Source: JANNHK01 sp034408875
GTDB lineage: Bacteria > Actinomycetota > Acidimicrobiia > IMCC26256 > PALSA-610
NCBI GenBank assembly: GCA_034408875.1
Contig: JAWXCJ010000337.1
Coordinates: 1-7,330, forward strand
Direction of reading: 5' to 3'
Length of the DNA: 7,330 bases
Positions 1 to 5,807 of this stretch are shown here, piece after piece (positions within the stretch are counted from its first letter, which is position 1; each line of letters opens with the position of its first letter). Made by a program: the position numbers and the translations under genes. The notes beneath the pieces were generated by a model. It was given only the letters and a program-made list of their open reading frames with translations. It searched no databases and was not told the DNA's origin.

Positions 1-864
1 GACCCGCACGTGCGGGTCGAGGACGCGGTCGTCCGAATGCACCCACTCGATGCCGTAGCGACCCTTGTCGCACAACCAACCGTGGTTCACCGGTTCGGAG
101 TCGACGCCGAGCAAACGCACGAGACGGTTCGACGACGACTGAAGCGCGCCCCGGCACTGCACCGCGCACGCGTTGCACGACGTCTCGGCCGTCGCGAGGT
201 CCCACGGCCGCGCCTTGAACCGGTACTGCGAAGCGGTCAGCGCGCCGACCGGGCAAATCTGCACCGTGTTGCCCGAGAAGTACGAGTTGAACGGCTCGCC
301 CGCGAAGTTGAGGACCTGCATGCGGTCGCTGCGGTCGACGAAATCGATCAGCGGGTCGCCCGCGATCTCGTCGGCGAACCGCGTGCAGCGCGCACACTGG
401 ATGCAGCGCTCGCGGTCGAGCAGCACGAGCGGGCTGAGCGGAATCGGCTTCTCGAAGTGGCGCTTCTCCTCGACGAACCGCGACTCGCCCGGGCCGAACG
501 CCAGCGTCTGGTCCTGCAGCGGGCATTCGCCGCCTCGGTCGCAGACCGGGCAGTCGAGCGGGTGGTTGATGAGCAGGAACTCGAGCACGCCGTCCTGAAT
601 CTTCTTGACGGTGTCGGAGGCGGCGTGCACGTTCATGCCTTCGACGACCGGAGTGGTGCACGCGGGCGGATACCCGCGCACGCCGTCGACTTCGACGAGG
701 CACATGCGGCACATGCCGACCGGCTTCATGCGCTCGTGCCAGCAGAAGCGCGGGATGTAGACCCCGTTCTCCTGCGCGACCTTGATGAGGAGTTCCCCCT
801 TGTCGGCCTCGATCTCGACGCCGTCGATCGTGATGGTGACCTTCTCGGGAGGGACGCCGGTCAC
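1..864 (-). CDS. nuoG: NADH-quinone oxidoreductase subunit G, N-terminal 288 codons (partial)
   Basis: Large iron-sulfur subunit of the NADH-oxidising arm of complex I, which passes electrons from the NuoF/NuoE flavin site towards NuoB. The gene runs off the left edge, so the C-terminal molybdopterin-oxidoreductase-like domain is missing. The start is GTG at 864, whose GTGA overlaps the nuoF stop by 4 bases; a GAGG lies 7 bases upstream. Visible ligand sets: Cys41, 52, 55 and 69 (ferredoxin-like [2Fe-2S] N1b); His101 with Cys105, 108 and 114 (N5); Cys154, 157, 160 and 204 (N4); Cys230, 233, 237 and 265 (N7). N7 lies off the main electron path and is absent from many complex I enzymes, as known from the family. 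The frame is intact through codon 288. Identification is secure. Confidence 0.97.
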   Translation of the reverse strand, partial: MTGVPPEKVTITIDGVEIEADKGELLIKVAQENGVYIPRFCWHERMKPVGMCRMCLVEVDGVRGYPPACTTPVVEGMNVHAASDTVKKIQDGVLEFLLINHPLDCPVCDRGGECPLQDQTLAFGPGESRFVEEKRHFEKPIPLSPLVLLDRERCIQCARCTRFADEIAGDPLIDFVDRSDRMQVLNFAGEPFNSYFSGNTVQICPVGALTASQYRFKARPWDLATAETSCNACAVQCRGALQSSSNRLVRLLGVDSEPVNHGWLCDKGRYGIEWVHSDDRVLDPHVRV

Positions 865-2162
865 AATCCCGCCTCGATGCGCGCCATGATCTCGGCGCGG
901 AAGTACTTGTCGAGGCTGGCGATCGGCGACACCACACTCGGCCCGAGCGGGCACAAGGTTGTCTGCGTGAACGGTGCCGTCGCGACGTTCGGCGAGATGC
1001 CGGAGCCGACGTCGATCAGCAGGTCGAAGTCCTGCTTGCGCCCGAGTCCGTTCGCCATGCGGTAGAGCACCTTCTCGATCCAGCCCGTTCCTTCGCGGCA
1101 CGGCGTGCACTTGCCGCACGATTCGTGCGCGTAGAACTTGGCGAGGCGCCACGCGACCGCAAGCGGGTCGGTGGTCTCGTCGAACACCATGATCGCTCCG
1201 GAACCGAGCGTGGTACCGAGGTTCTGCTGCACGAAGTCGATGTCGTAGATCGCGTCGAGGTGCTCGTCGATGTTGACCAGCCACTGGAACGACGCGCCGC
1301 CGGGCAGGAAGAACTTCAGCTCGTTGCCGTCGCGGATGCCTTCGCCGAGCCCGAAGATGATGTCGCGGAACGTGCAGCCGAACTCGACCTCGTAGTTCCC
1401 GGGCTTGTTCACGTGGCCGGACAGCGCGACGAGGCGGGTGCCGGTCGACTTGTTGACGCCGATCTTGGCGTACTCCTCGCCGCCCATACGCATGATGTGC
1501 GGCACGGTCGACAACGTCTCGACGTTGTTCACCACCGTGGGCTTCGCGTAGAGGCCTTCGATCGCGGGGAACGGCGGCTTCAACCGCGGCATGCCGCGCT
1601 CGCCTTCGAGCGACTCGATGAGCGCGGTCTCCTCGCCGCAGATGTACGCACCCGCGCCGCGGTGCACGACGATGTCGATGTCGAAGCCTGAACCGAGCAC
1701 GTTCTTGCCGAGGAACCCTTTGGCGCGGGCGTCGGTAATCGCCCGGGTCAGACGGTCGTAGCCGAGCGCGAACTCACCCCGCAGGTAGACGAACGCGAGG
1801 TTGCACTCGATCGCGTACGCCGAGATGATGATGCCCTCGAGGAGTTGGTGCGGATCGCGCTCGACGAGCATGCGGTCCTTGAACGTCGAGGGTTCGCCCT
1901 CGTCGCCGTTCACCACGAGGTAGCGCGGATAGCTGCCCGCGGGCAGGAACGACCACTTCTGGCCGGTCGAGAAGTTCGCGCCGCCACGACCGCGCAGGCC
2001 CGAGGCCGCGACCTGCGCCTGCACGTCGGCCGGGTTGCCGGCCGCGAGCACCGTGCGCAGCGACTCGTACGCGCCCGCCGCGAGCGCGCCGTCGATCGTC
2101 CACGAGTCGTTCGGCCGGTCGTACAACCGCTGCGAGACGATCCTGCGTTCGCTCAACGTCAT
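861..2162 (-). CDS. nuoF: NADH-quinone oxidoreductase subunit F (FMN and NADH binding)
   Basis: Entry subunit of complex I: binds NADH and FMN and carries [4Fe-4S] cluster N3, on the cytoplasmic side. 433 residues, close to the family's usual length. The glycine-rich FMN/NADH loop is at 58-70 (GRGGANFSTGQKW) and the second nucleotide motif at 173-187 (YICGEETALIESLEG). N3 ligands are Cys349, 352 and 355 (SCGKCTPC) and Cys404 (TLCPLG). One oddity: Asn63 sits where the loop usually reads GRGGAGF. The ATG start at 2162 forms an ATGA overlap with the nuoE stop, and GGGGAG lies 6 bases upstream. The reading frame stays open upstream to 2537, but that part runs through nuoE in another frame and shows no family similarity. 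The stop overlaps the nuoG start by 4 bases, suggesting translational coupling. Confidence 0.98.
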   Translation of the reverse strand: MTLSERRIVSQRLYDRPNDSWTIDGALAAGAYESLRTVLAAGNPADVQAQVAASGLRGRGGANFSTGQKWSFLPAGSYPRYLVVNGDEGEPSTFKDRMLVERDPHQLLEGIIISAYAIECNLAFVYLRGEFALGYDRLTRAITDARAKGFLGKNVLGSGFDIDIVVHRGAGAYICGEETALIESLEGERGMPRLKPPFPAIEGLYAKPTVVNNVETLSTVPHIMRMGGEEYAKIGVNKSTGTRLVALSGHVNKPGNYEVEFGCTFRDIIFGLGEGIRDGNELKFFLPGGASFQWLVNIDEHLDAIYDIDFVQQNLGTTLGSGAIMVFDETTDPLAVAWRLAKFYAHESCGKCTPCREGTGWIEKVLYRMANGLGRKQDFDLLIDVGSGISPNVATAPFTQTTLCPLGPSVVSPIASLDKYFRAEIMARIEAGL

Positions 2163-2644
2163 TGCAGGCTCCCCGAGATCGTGCGGGCGCGTACGGTGCC
2201 GCGCTTGTAGCCGTCGACGACGTCTTCCGCGATCGCGGGCGTCATGTGCTCGTGGAACTCGTAGTTCACCTGGAGCGCGGGCGCGCCGGCGCACGCGGCG
2301 AGACACTCGACTTCTTCGATCGTGATGTCGGGGTCGCCCGTGTAGAGCGTCTCGAGGTGGTCGAGGACTTCGGGACCGCCGAGCACGAGGCACGTCACGT
2401 TGGTGCACACCGACACCAGGAGCTTGCCGCAGGGGCGGCGCTTGAACATCGTGTAGAAGGAACACGTTCCCTGCACGATCGCAGGTGTCTCTCCCACGAG
2501 CTCCGCGATCTCGGCCATCGCGTCTTCGGTGAGCCACCCGTCCTGATCTTGCGCGAGGTGCGCGAGCGGCAGGATCGCCGACTTCGGGCGCGGGTACTGC
2601 GCCACGATCGCCTTGGCCTTGGTGAGGTTCGCCTCAGAGAACAC
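2159..2644 (-). CDS. nuoE: NADH-quinone oxidoreductase subunit E ([2Fe-2S] N1a)
   Basis: Thioredoxin-fold subunit that partners NuoF and holds [2Fe-2S] cluster N1a near the flavin. 161 residues from a GTG start at 2644, one base after the nuoD stop, with GAGGTGG (2654-2660, inside the end of nuoD) 9 bases upstream. An N-terminal helical region (about 1-60) precedes the thioredoxin-like part. Ligands are Cys80 and Cys85 (CTNVTC) and Cys114 and Cys118 (ECLAACAGAP). Only 28 residues separate Cys85 from Cys114, against 35 in the Escherichia coli and Thermus proteins as I recall them, so the connecting loop is shorter. Two further cysteines, 61 and 72, are not expected ligands. The 3' end overlaps nuoF by 4 bases. 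Upstream extension in frame enters nuoD coding sequence and was not accepted. Confidence 0.95.
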   Translation of the reverse strand: MFSEANLTKAKAIVAQYPRPKSAILPLAHLAQDQDGWLTEDAMAEIAELVGETPAIVQGTCSFYTMFKRRPCGKLLVSVCTNVTCLVLGGPEVLDHLETLYTGDPDITIEEVECLAACAGAPALQVNYEFHEHMTPAIAEDVVDGYKRGTVRARTISGSLQ

Positions 2645-2645
2645 G

Positions 2646-3953
2646 TTACCGGTCCACCTCGCCCATGATGGGGTCGATGCTCGACACGATCGCGACCGCG
2701 TCGGCGACCAGGCTGCCGCCCGCCATCGGCGTGATCGACTGCAGGTTGTAGAACGACGGGCCGCGCACGTGCACACGCACGGGCTTCCCCGAACCGTCGC
2801 TCACCAGGTAGCACCCGATCTCACCCCGGGGCGACTCGACGGCAACGTACGTTTCGCCCGGCGGGACCTTGAACCCTTCGGTGAAGAGTTTGAAGTGGTG
2901 AATGAGCGCTTCCATCGACTCGTTGATGCGCGCCCGCGGCGGCGGCGTGACCTTCTTGTCCTGCACTCGGAAGTCGCCGGTGGGCATCTGCGCGACGCAC
3001 TGGCGCACGATCTTGGCCGATTCGAGGATTTCGTAGAGGCGGATCCGGTAGCGGTCGAACACGTCGCCGTTCGCCGTGTAGATGACGTCCCACTCGACTT
3101 CGTCGTAGGGCAGGTACGGCTGCGCCTTGCGCAAGTCCCACGCAAAGCCGGTCGAGCGGAGGATCGGGCCCGTGATGCTGTTCGCGAGACAGTCCTCGGT
3201 GCTGATGACGCCCACACCGACCGTGCGCTCGACCCAGATGGGGTTCTCGGTGAGCAGCGTGTCGTACTCGGCCACGCCCGCTTCCACCGTGTCGCAGACG
3301 GCAAGCACATCTTCGCGCCAGCCGGGCGGGAGATCGACGGCAACGCCGCCGGGGCGAATGTAGTTGTGGTTCATCCGCAGCCCGGTGAAGCGTTCGAAGA
3401 GGCGCAAGACCTCTTCGCGCTCGCGCCAGCCGTAGAGCATCATCGAGACCGCGCCGAGGTCCATGCCGTTCGTCGCCTGGAACAACAGGTGCGACGAGAT
3501 GCGGTTGAGTTCCGCCATCATCATGCGGATCCACTGCGCCCGCACCGGCACCTCGATGTCGAGCAGCCGTTCGACCGCGAGGCTGTACGTGAGCTCGTTC
3601 GACAACGGCGCCGCGTAGTCCATGCGCGTGACGTTGGTGCCGCCCTGCACGTAGGTGAGCTCTTCGCCGGTCTTCTCCATGCCCGTGTGGAGGTAACCGA
3701 TGACGGGCTTGATGCGCAGCACCTCTTCGCCGTCGAGCTCCATCATGAGGCGCAGCACGCCGTGGGTCGACGGGTGCTGCGGGCCCATGTTGATGATCAT
3801 CGTGTCGCCGGATTCGTCCTCCGGCCACAGCCCGCCGGTGAGGACGAGTTCCCCAGTACGAGGCTCCTTGGCGCGCGGACGCATCTCTTGCGCGCCCTCG
3901 TCGGTCTGGCGCTCGAGCCGCTTCTCCTGCGCGCCGTTCGAAACGTCAGTCAT
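2646..3953 (-). CDS. nuoD: NADH-quinone oxidoreductase subunit D (49 kDa, quinone-site subunit)
   Basis: Connecting-arm subunit that forms, with NuoB, the quinone-reduction pocket of complex I. 435 residues from ATG at 3953. A hydrophilic N-terminal segment (about 1-50) precedes the core, which opens with GPQHPSTHGVLR. His64 and Tyr113 (RMDY) align with Thermus Nqo4 His38 and Tyr87, the residues that contact the quinone head group. The typical C-terminal end (SITPMAGGSLVADAV to GEVDR) is present. No clear ribosome binding site precedes 3953. An in-frame GTG at 3968 would add 5 residues, and ATG at 3884 would shorten the variable N-terminus, so the exact start is uncertain. Unlike its neighbours, nuoD is separated from the upstream gene by a 105-base gap holding a hairpin element. 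It ends one base before nuoE. Confidence 0.97.
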   Translation of the reverse strand: MTDVSNGAQEKRLERQTDEGAQEMRPRAKEPRTGELVLTGGLWPEDESGDTMIINMGPQHPSTHGVLRLMMELDGEEVLRIKPVIGYLHTGMEKTGEELTYVQGGTNVTRMDYAAPLSNELTYSLAVERLLDIEVPVRAQWIRMMMAELNRISSHLLFQATNGMDLGAVSMMLYGWREREEVLRLFERFTGLRMNHNYIRPGGVAVDLPPGWREDVLAVCDTVEAGVAEYDTLLTENPIWVERTVGVGVISTEDCLANSITGPILRSTGFAWDLRKAQPYLPYDEVEWDVIYTANGDVFDRYRIRLYEILESAKIVRQCVAQMPTGDFRVQDKKVTPPPRARINESMEALIHHFKLFTEGFKVPPGETYVAVESPRGEIGCYLVSDGSGKPVRVHVRGPSFYNLQSITPMAGGSLVADAVAIVSSIDPIMGEVDR

Positions 3954-4058
3954 ACGGGCTCGAGTCACACGCCGCGGCGAGCGAAGCGAGCTCGCCGGAG
4001 CGGCGGATCCCGCCCGGGGCGCAGCCGCCCATTGGATGAGTGCGACAAAGCAAGCAAG
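3954..4058. repeat. GC-rich hairpin element in the nuoC-nuoD gap (REP-like candidate)
   Basis: This 105-base gap is the only long break among the nuo genes here. At 3975-3997 there is a perfect 8-bp stem (CGGCGAGC paired with GCTCGCCG) around a 7-base loop. The half-site GCGAGC recurs as GCGAAGCGAGC, so direct and inverted repetition are mixed. Further along, GCGGC (4000-4004) can pair with GCCGC (4024-4028) around a GC-rich loop. The side next to nuoC (4031-4058) is less GC-rich and unstructured. I see no T-run for an intrinsic terminator and no coding potential. It could be a dispersed intergenic palindromic repeat, an mRNA processing or stabilising hairpin, or simple drift. Whether it recurs in the genome cannot be judged from one window. 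Confidence 0.55.
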
Positions 4059-4700
4059 TCATCTCGGGCTCGGGTCGCCTTTGAACGTCACCGGCACGCG
4101 CGCGGCGGGGTAGTCCTTGCGGAGCGGGTGGCCGTCCCAGTCGTCGGGCATGAGGATGCGGATGAGTTCGGGATGGCCGGCGAAGGAGATGCCGAACATG
4201 TCGAACACCTCGCGCTCGGCGAAATTCGCGCCCGGGTACACGGGTGTCACCGACGGCACGGTCGGGTCGTCGGCAGGAACCTCGCAGATGACGCGGATTC
4301 GCCGGTTCCGCGTGTGCGACAAGTAGTTGGCGACAACCTGGAACCGTTCCAACGCCACAGCGCCACCATGGGTCGACTCCACGCTCCGCCTGCCATCGCC
4401 GGTGTCTTCACCCTCCGACCCGGTCGTCCGGCTGCGCTGTCGTCTCCCGCCGGGCGTGTAGCGCACACCGTCGAGGAGATGATCGACCGCGGTCACGTCG
4501 ATCAGCATCGAGAACGCCTGCTCGTCGCGCAGGAACATCGCGACATCGGCGAACACGGCGCGGTCGACGTAGACGACGGGTTGGCCGTGGCTGATGTCGT
4601 AGATGCTGCCGCCGAACGCGTCGAGCAACGCCGCCGCCACCTCGTCGTCGGGTGGTTCGGCTTCGTGATCGTTTTCACGAGGGGTCTCGTCGTCGGACAT
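4059..4700 (-). CDS. nuoC: NADH-quinone oxidoreductase subunit C (30 kDa)
   Basis: Connecting-arm subunit that packs against NuoD and NuoB; it carries no redox cofactor. 213 residues from ATG at 4700, 25 bases after the nuoB stop, with GAGG (4709-4712) 8 bases upstream. An acidic N-terminus (1-20) precedes the first half of the domain (SMLIDVTAVDHL, 64-75). The family signature follows: ADDPTVPSVTPVYPGANFAE (143-162), EREVFDMFGI (162-171), HPELIRILMPDDWDGHPLRKDYP (176-198). Between residues 79 and about 116 is a hydrophilic Arg/Gly/Ser/Glu-rich stretch with no counterpart in the NuoC proteins I know. It keeps frame and lies before ERFQVVANYLSH. A start at 4736 would add 12 residues reaching back into nuoB and lacks a better ribosome site. 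Confidence 0.96.
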   Translation of the reverse strand: MSDDETPRENDHEAEPPDDEVAAALLDAFGGSIYDISHGQPVVYVDRAVFADVAMFLRDEQAFSMLIDVTAVDHLLDGVRYTPGGRRQRSRTTGSEGEDTGDGRRSVESTHGGAVALERFQVVANYLSHTRNRRIRVICEVPADDPTVPSVTPVYPGANFAEREVFDMFGISFAGHPELIRILMPDDWDGHPLRKDYPAARVPVTFKGDPSPR

Positions 4701-4725
4701 GGTCGTGGCCTCGGGGCGGGGTGGG

Positions 4726-5223
4726 TCAGGGCGCAACGGTCAGGGGCTCGCGGCGGCGCAGCAGCTCGCCCGTGCGGATCTGCTCGTGCAACGTGAGGAT
4801 GCCGTGCATCAGAGTTTCGGGTCCGGGGGGGCAGCCCGGAACGTAGACGTCGACCGGAACGATCTGGTCGACACCCTGGACGATGGCGTAGTTGTTGAAC
4901 ATCCCGCCGCTGCTCGCGCACACACCCATCGAGATGACCCACTTCGGCTCGACCATCTGGTCGTAGACCTGGCGCAGCACCGGGGCCATCTTCTGCGACA
5001 CGCGGCCGGCGACGATCATGAGGTCGGCCTGGCGCGGGCTCGCGCGGAAAACCTCCATGCCGAACCGCGCGAGGTCGTAGTGCGGAGCGCCGGTCGCCAT
5101 CATCTCGATCGCGCAGCACGCGAGACCGAACGTGGCCGGGAACACCGAGTTGCGCCGGCCCCAACGGACGACGTCTTCGAGGCGCGCGGTGAGGAAGTTG
5201 TGCGGGATCTGGTCGAGACCCAC
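4726..5223 (-). CDS. nuoB: NADH-quinone oxidoreductase subunit B ([4Fe-4S] N2)
   Basis: PSST-type subunit carrying N2, the terminal iron-sulfur cluster that hands electrons to quinone at the NuoB/NuoD interface. 165 residues, typical for the family. N2 ligands are the tandem Cys36-Cys37 (FGLACCAIEMM), Cys102 (MGVCASSGG) and Cys131 (VPGCPPGPE). The start is GTG at 5223, whose first base is the last base of the nuoA TAG stop (TAGTG). A strong Shine-Dalgarno (GAGGAGGAA, 5232-5240) lies 8 bases upstream and also encodes the Glu-rich tail of NuoA. The frame remains open far upstream, through nuoA and part of the menJ-like gene, but that translation is Arg/Pro-rich and unlike any NuoB, so it is rejected. 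The gene ends 25 bases before nuoC. Confidence 0.98.
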   Translation of the reverse strand: MGLDQIPHNFLTARLEDVVRWGRRNSVFPATFGLACCAIEMMATGAPHYDLARFGMEVFRASPRQADLMIVAGRVSQKMAPVLRQVYDQMVEPKWVISMGVCASSGGMFNNYAIVQGVDQIVPVDVYVPGCPPGPETLMHGILTLHEQIRTGELLRRREPLTVAP

Positions 5224-5675
5224 TAGGCCGCTTCCTCCTCGGCGGGTACGGCGTCGGGGTCGAGCACCCGGTCGCGCGTGCGCAGCAACGGACCGGCGCC
5301 ACGCGACAGCACCTTCTGCACCGGACCCCACTCGAGCGCGCCCACCGAGAGCAGGTACGCGAACGGAATCAGCAGCACGAAGATGAACACGGCCATCGCG
5401 ACGATGCCGAACAGCCCGAGATCGCGGAACACGGTCGCGAACGGGTAGAGGAACACGATCTCGACGTCGAGCACGATGAAGGCCATCGCGACCAGATAGA
5501 ACTTCACCGGGAAGCGCTCGGGCGGTTCGTACTCGGGGACGATGCCCGACTCGTAGGGGGCCTGCTTGGCGGCGTTCGGGCGCTGCGGCGCGAGCAGGCG
5601 CGAAGCCACGAACGAGGAGAACACGAACGCCACGACGAGCGCGGCCATCACGATGATTGGCAGATAGTCGGCCAC
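5223..5675 (-). CDS. nuoA: NADH-quinone oxidoreductase subunit A (membrane)
   Basis: Small membrane subunit next to the quinone channel and the start of the proton-pumping arm. 150 residues with three predicted membrane segments at about 4-28, 59-82 and 87-111. Conserved features include YESG (41-44) in the loop after the first helix and RFPVKFYLVAMAFIVLDVE (54-72) with acidic residues Asp70 and Glu72 in the second helix. After LEWGP the protein carries about 33 extra hydrophilic residues ending in EEEAA, whose codons form the nuoB ribosome binding site. GTG at 5675 is the best start: it places the first helix directly at the N-terminus. No strong Shine-Dalgarno is visible before it. It is the first nuo gene and follows a palindrome-filled gap after the menJ-like gene. 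Confidence 0.96.
   Translation of the reverse strand: MADYLPIIVMAALVVAFVFSSFVASRLLAPQRPNAAKQAPYESGIVPEYEPPERFPVKFYLVAMAFIVLDVEIVFLYPFATVFRDLGLFGIVAMAVFIFVLLIPFAYLLSVGALEWGPVQKVLSRGAGPLLRTRDRVLDPDAVPAEEEAA
5232..5240 (-). promoter_or_regulatory. Strong ribosome binding site for nuoB
   Basis: On the minus strand GAGGAGGAA lies 8 bases before the GTG start of nuoB and inside the last codons of nuoA. It decides the nuoB start, because the nuoB frame is open far upstream. With the TAGTG overlap it suggests that translation of nuoB is coupled to nuoA. Confidence 0.8.
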
Positions 5676-5703
5676 CGCGCGCGAACGCTACAGGACGCCT
5701 ATT

Positions 5704-5802
5704 GGTCTCTACGGACTTCGATGCTCTAGGAGCGGAGGTGCGCCGATGCGGCCGGCGGTGACACTCCGCACGGGCGATGGAGCATCGGTGTCCGTAGCGA
5801 CC
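5704..5802. repeat. 99-base imperfect palindrome between the menJ-like gene and nuoA
   Basis: The arms 5704-5728 and 5778-5802 are inverted copies matching at 21 of 25 positions. They contain the perfect blocks CTACGGAC (5709-5716) with GTCCGTAG (5790-5797), and CGATGCTC (5719-5726) with GAGCATCG (5780-5787). Inside, GCGGAG (5732-5737) pairs with CTCCGC (5764-5769) and CGCCG (5741-5745) with CGGCG (5753-5757), so nearly the whole segment can fold into one branched or bulged hairpin. It begins 5 bases after the menJ-like stop and ends 28 bases before the nuoA start. No T-run follows on the minus strand, so a classical intrinsic terminator is not supported. Possible roles are a structured nuo leader, a non-canonical terminator, a regulator-binding site, or a small MITE-like element. 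The symmetry is observed; the role is unknown. Confidence 0.7.
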
Positions 5803-5807
5803 CGGAA

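Noticed and set aside
10..1065. A 351-codon plus-strand frame opposite nuoG and the end of nuoF
   Set aside because: It mirrors well-supported iron-sulfur coding sequence and has no recognisable domain.
861..2537. A 558-residue NuoF with an N-terminal extension
   Set aside because: The extra 125 residues are the nuoE gene read in the wrong frame. The ATG at 2162 gives the normal family length and an ATGA junction.
2613..4796. A 727-codon open frame on the plus strand
   Set aside because: It lies antisense to nuoC, nuoD and the ends of nuoB and nuoE. Its translation is dominated by Arg, Ala, Val, Asp and His, as expected for the mirror of high-GC coding sequence, and it crosses several real gene boundaries.
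5704..5802. Classical intrinsic terminator after the menJ-like gene
   Set aside because: The stem is strong but no T-run follows on the minus strand, and the arms are far apart (a 49-base interior).
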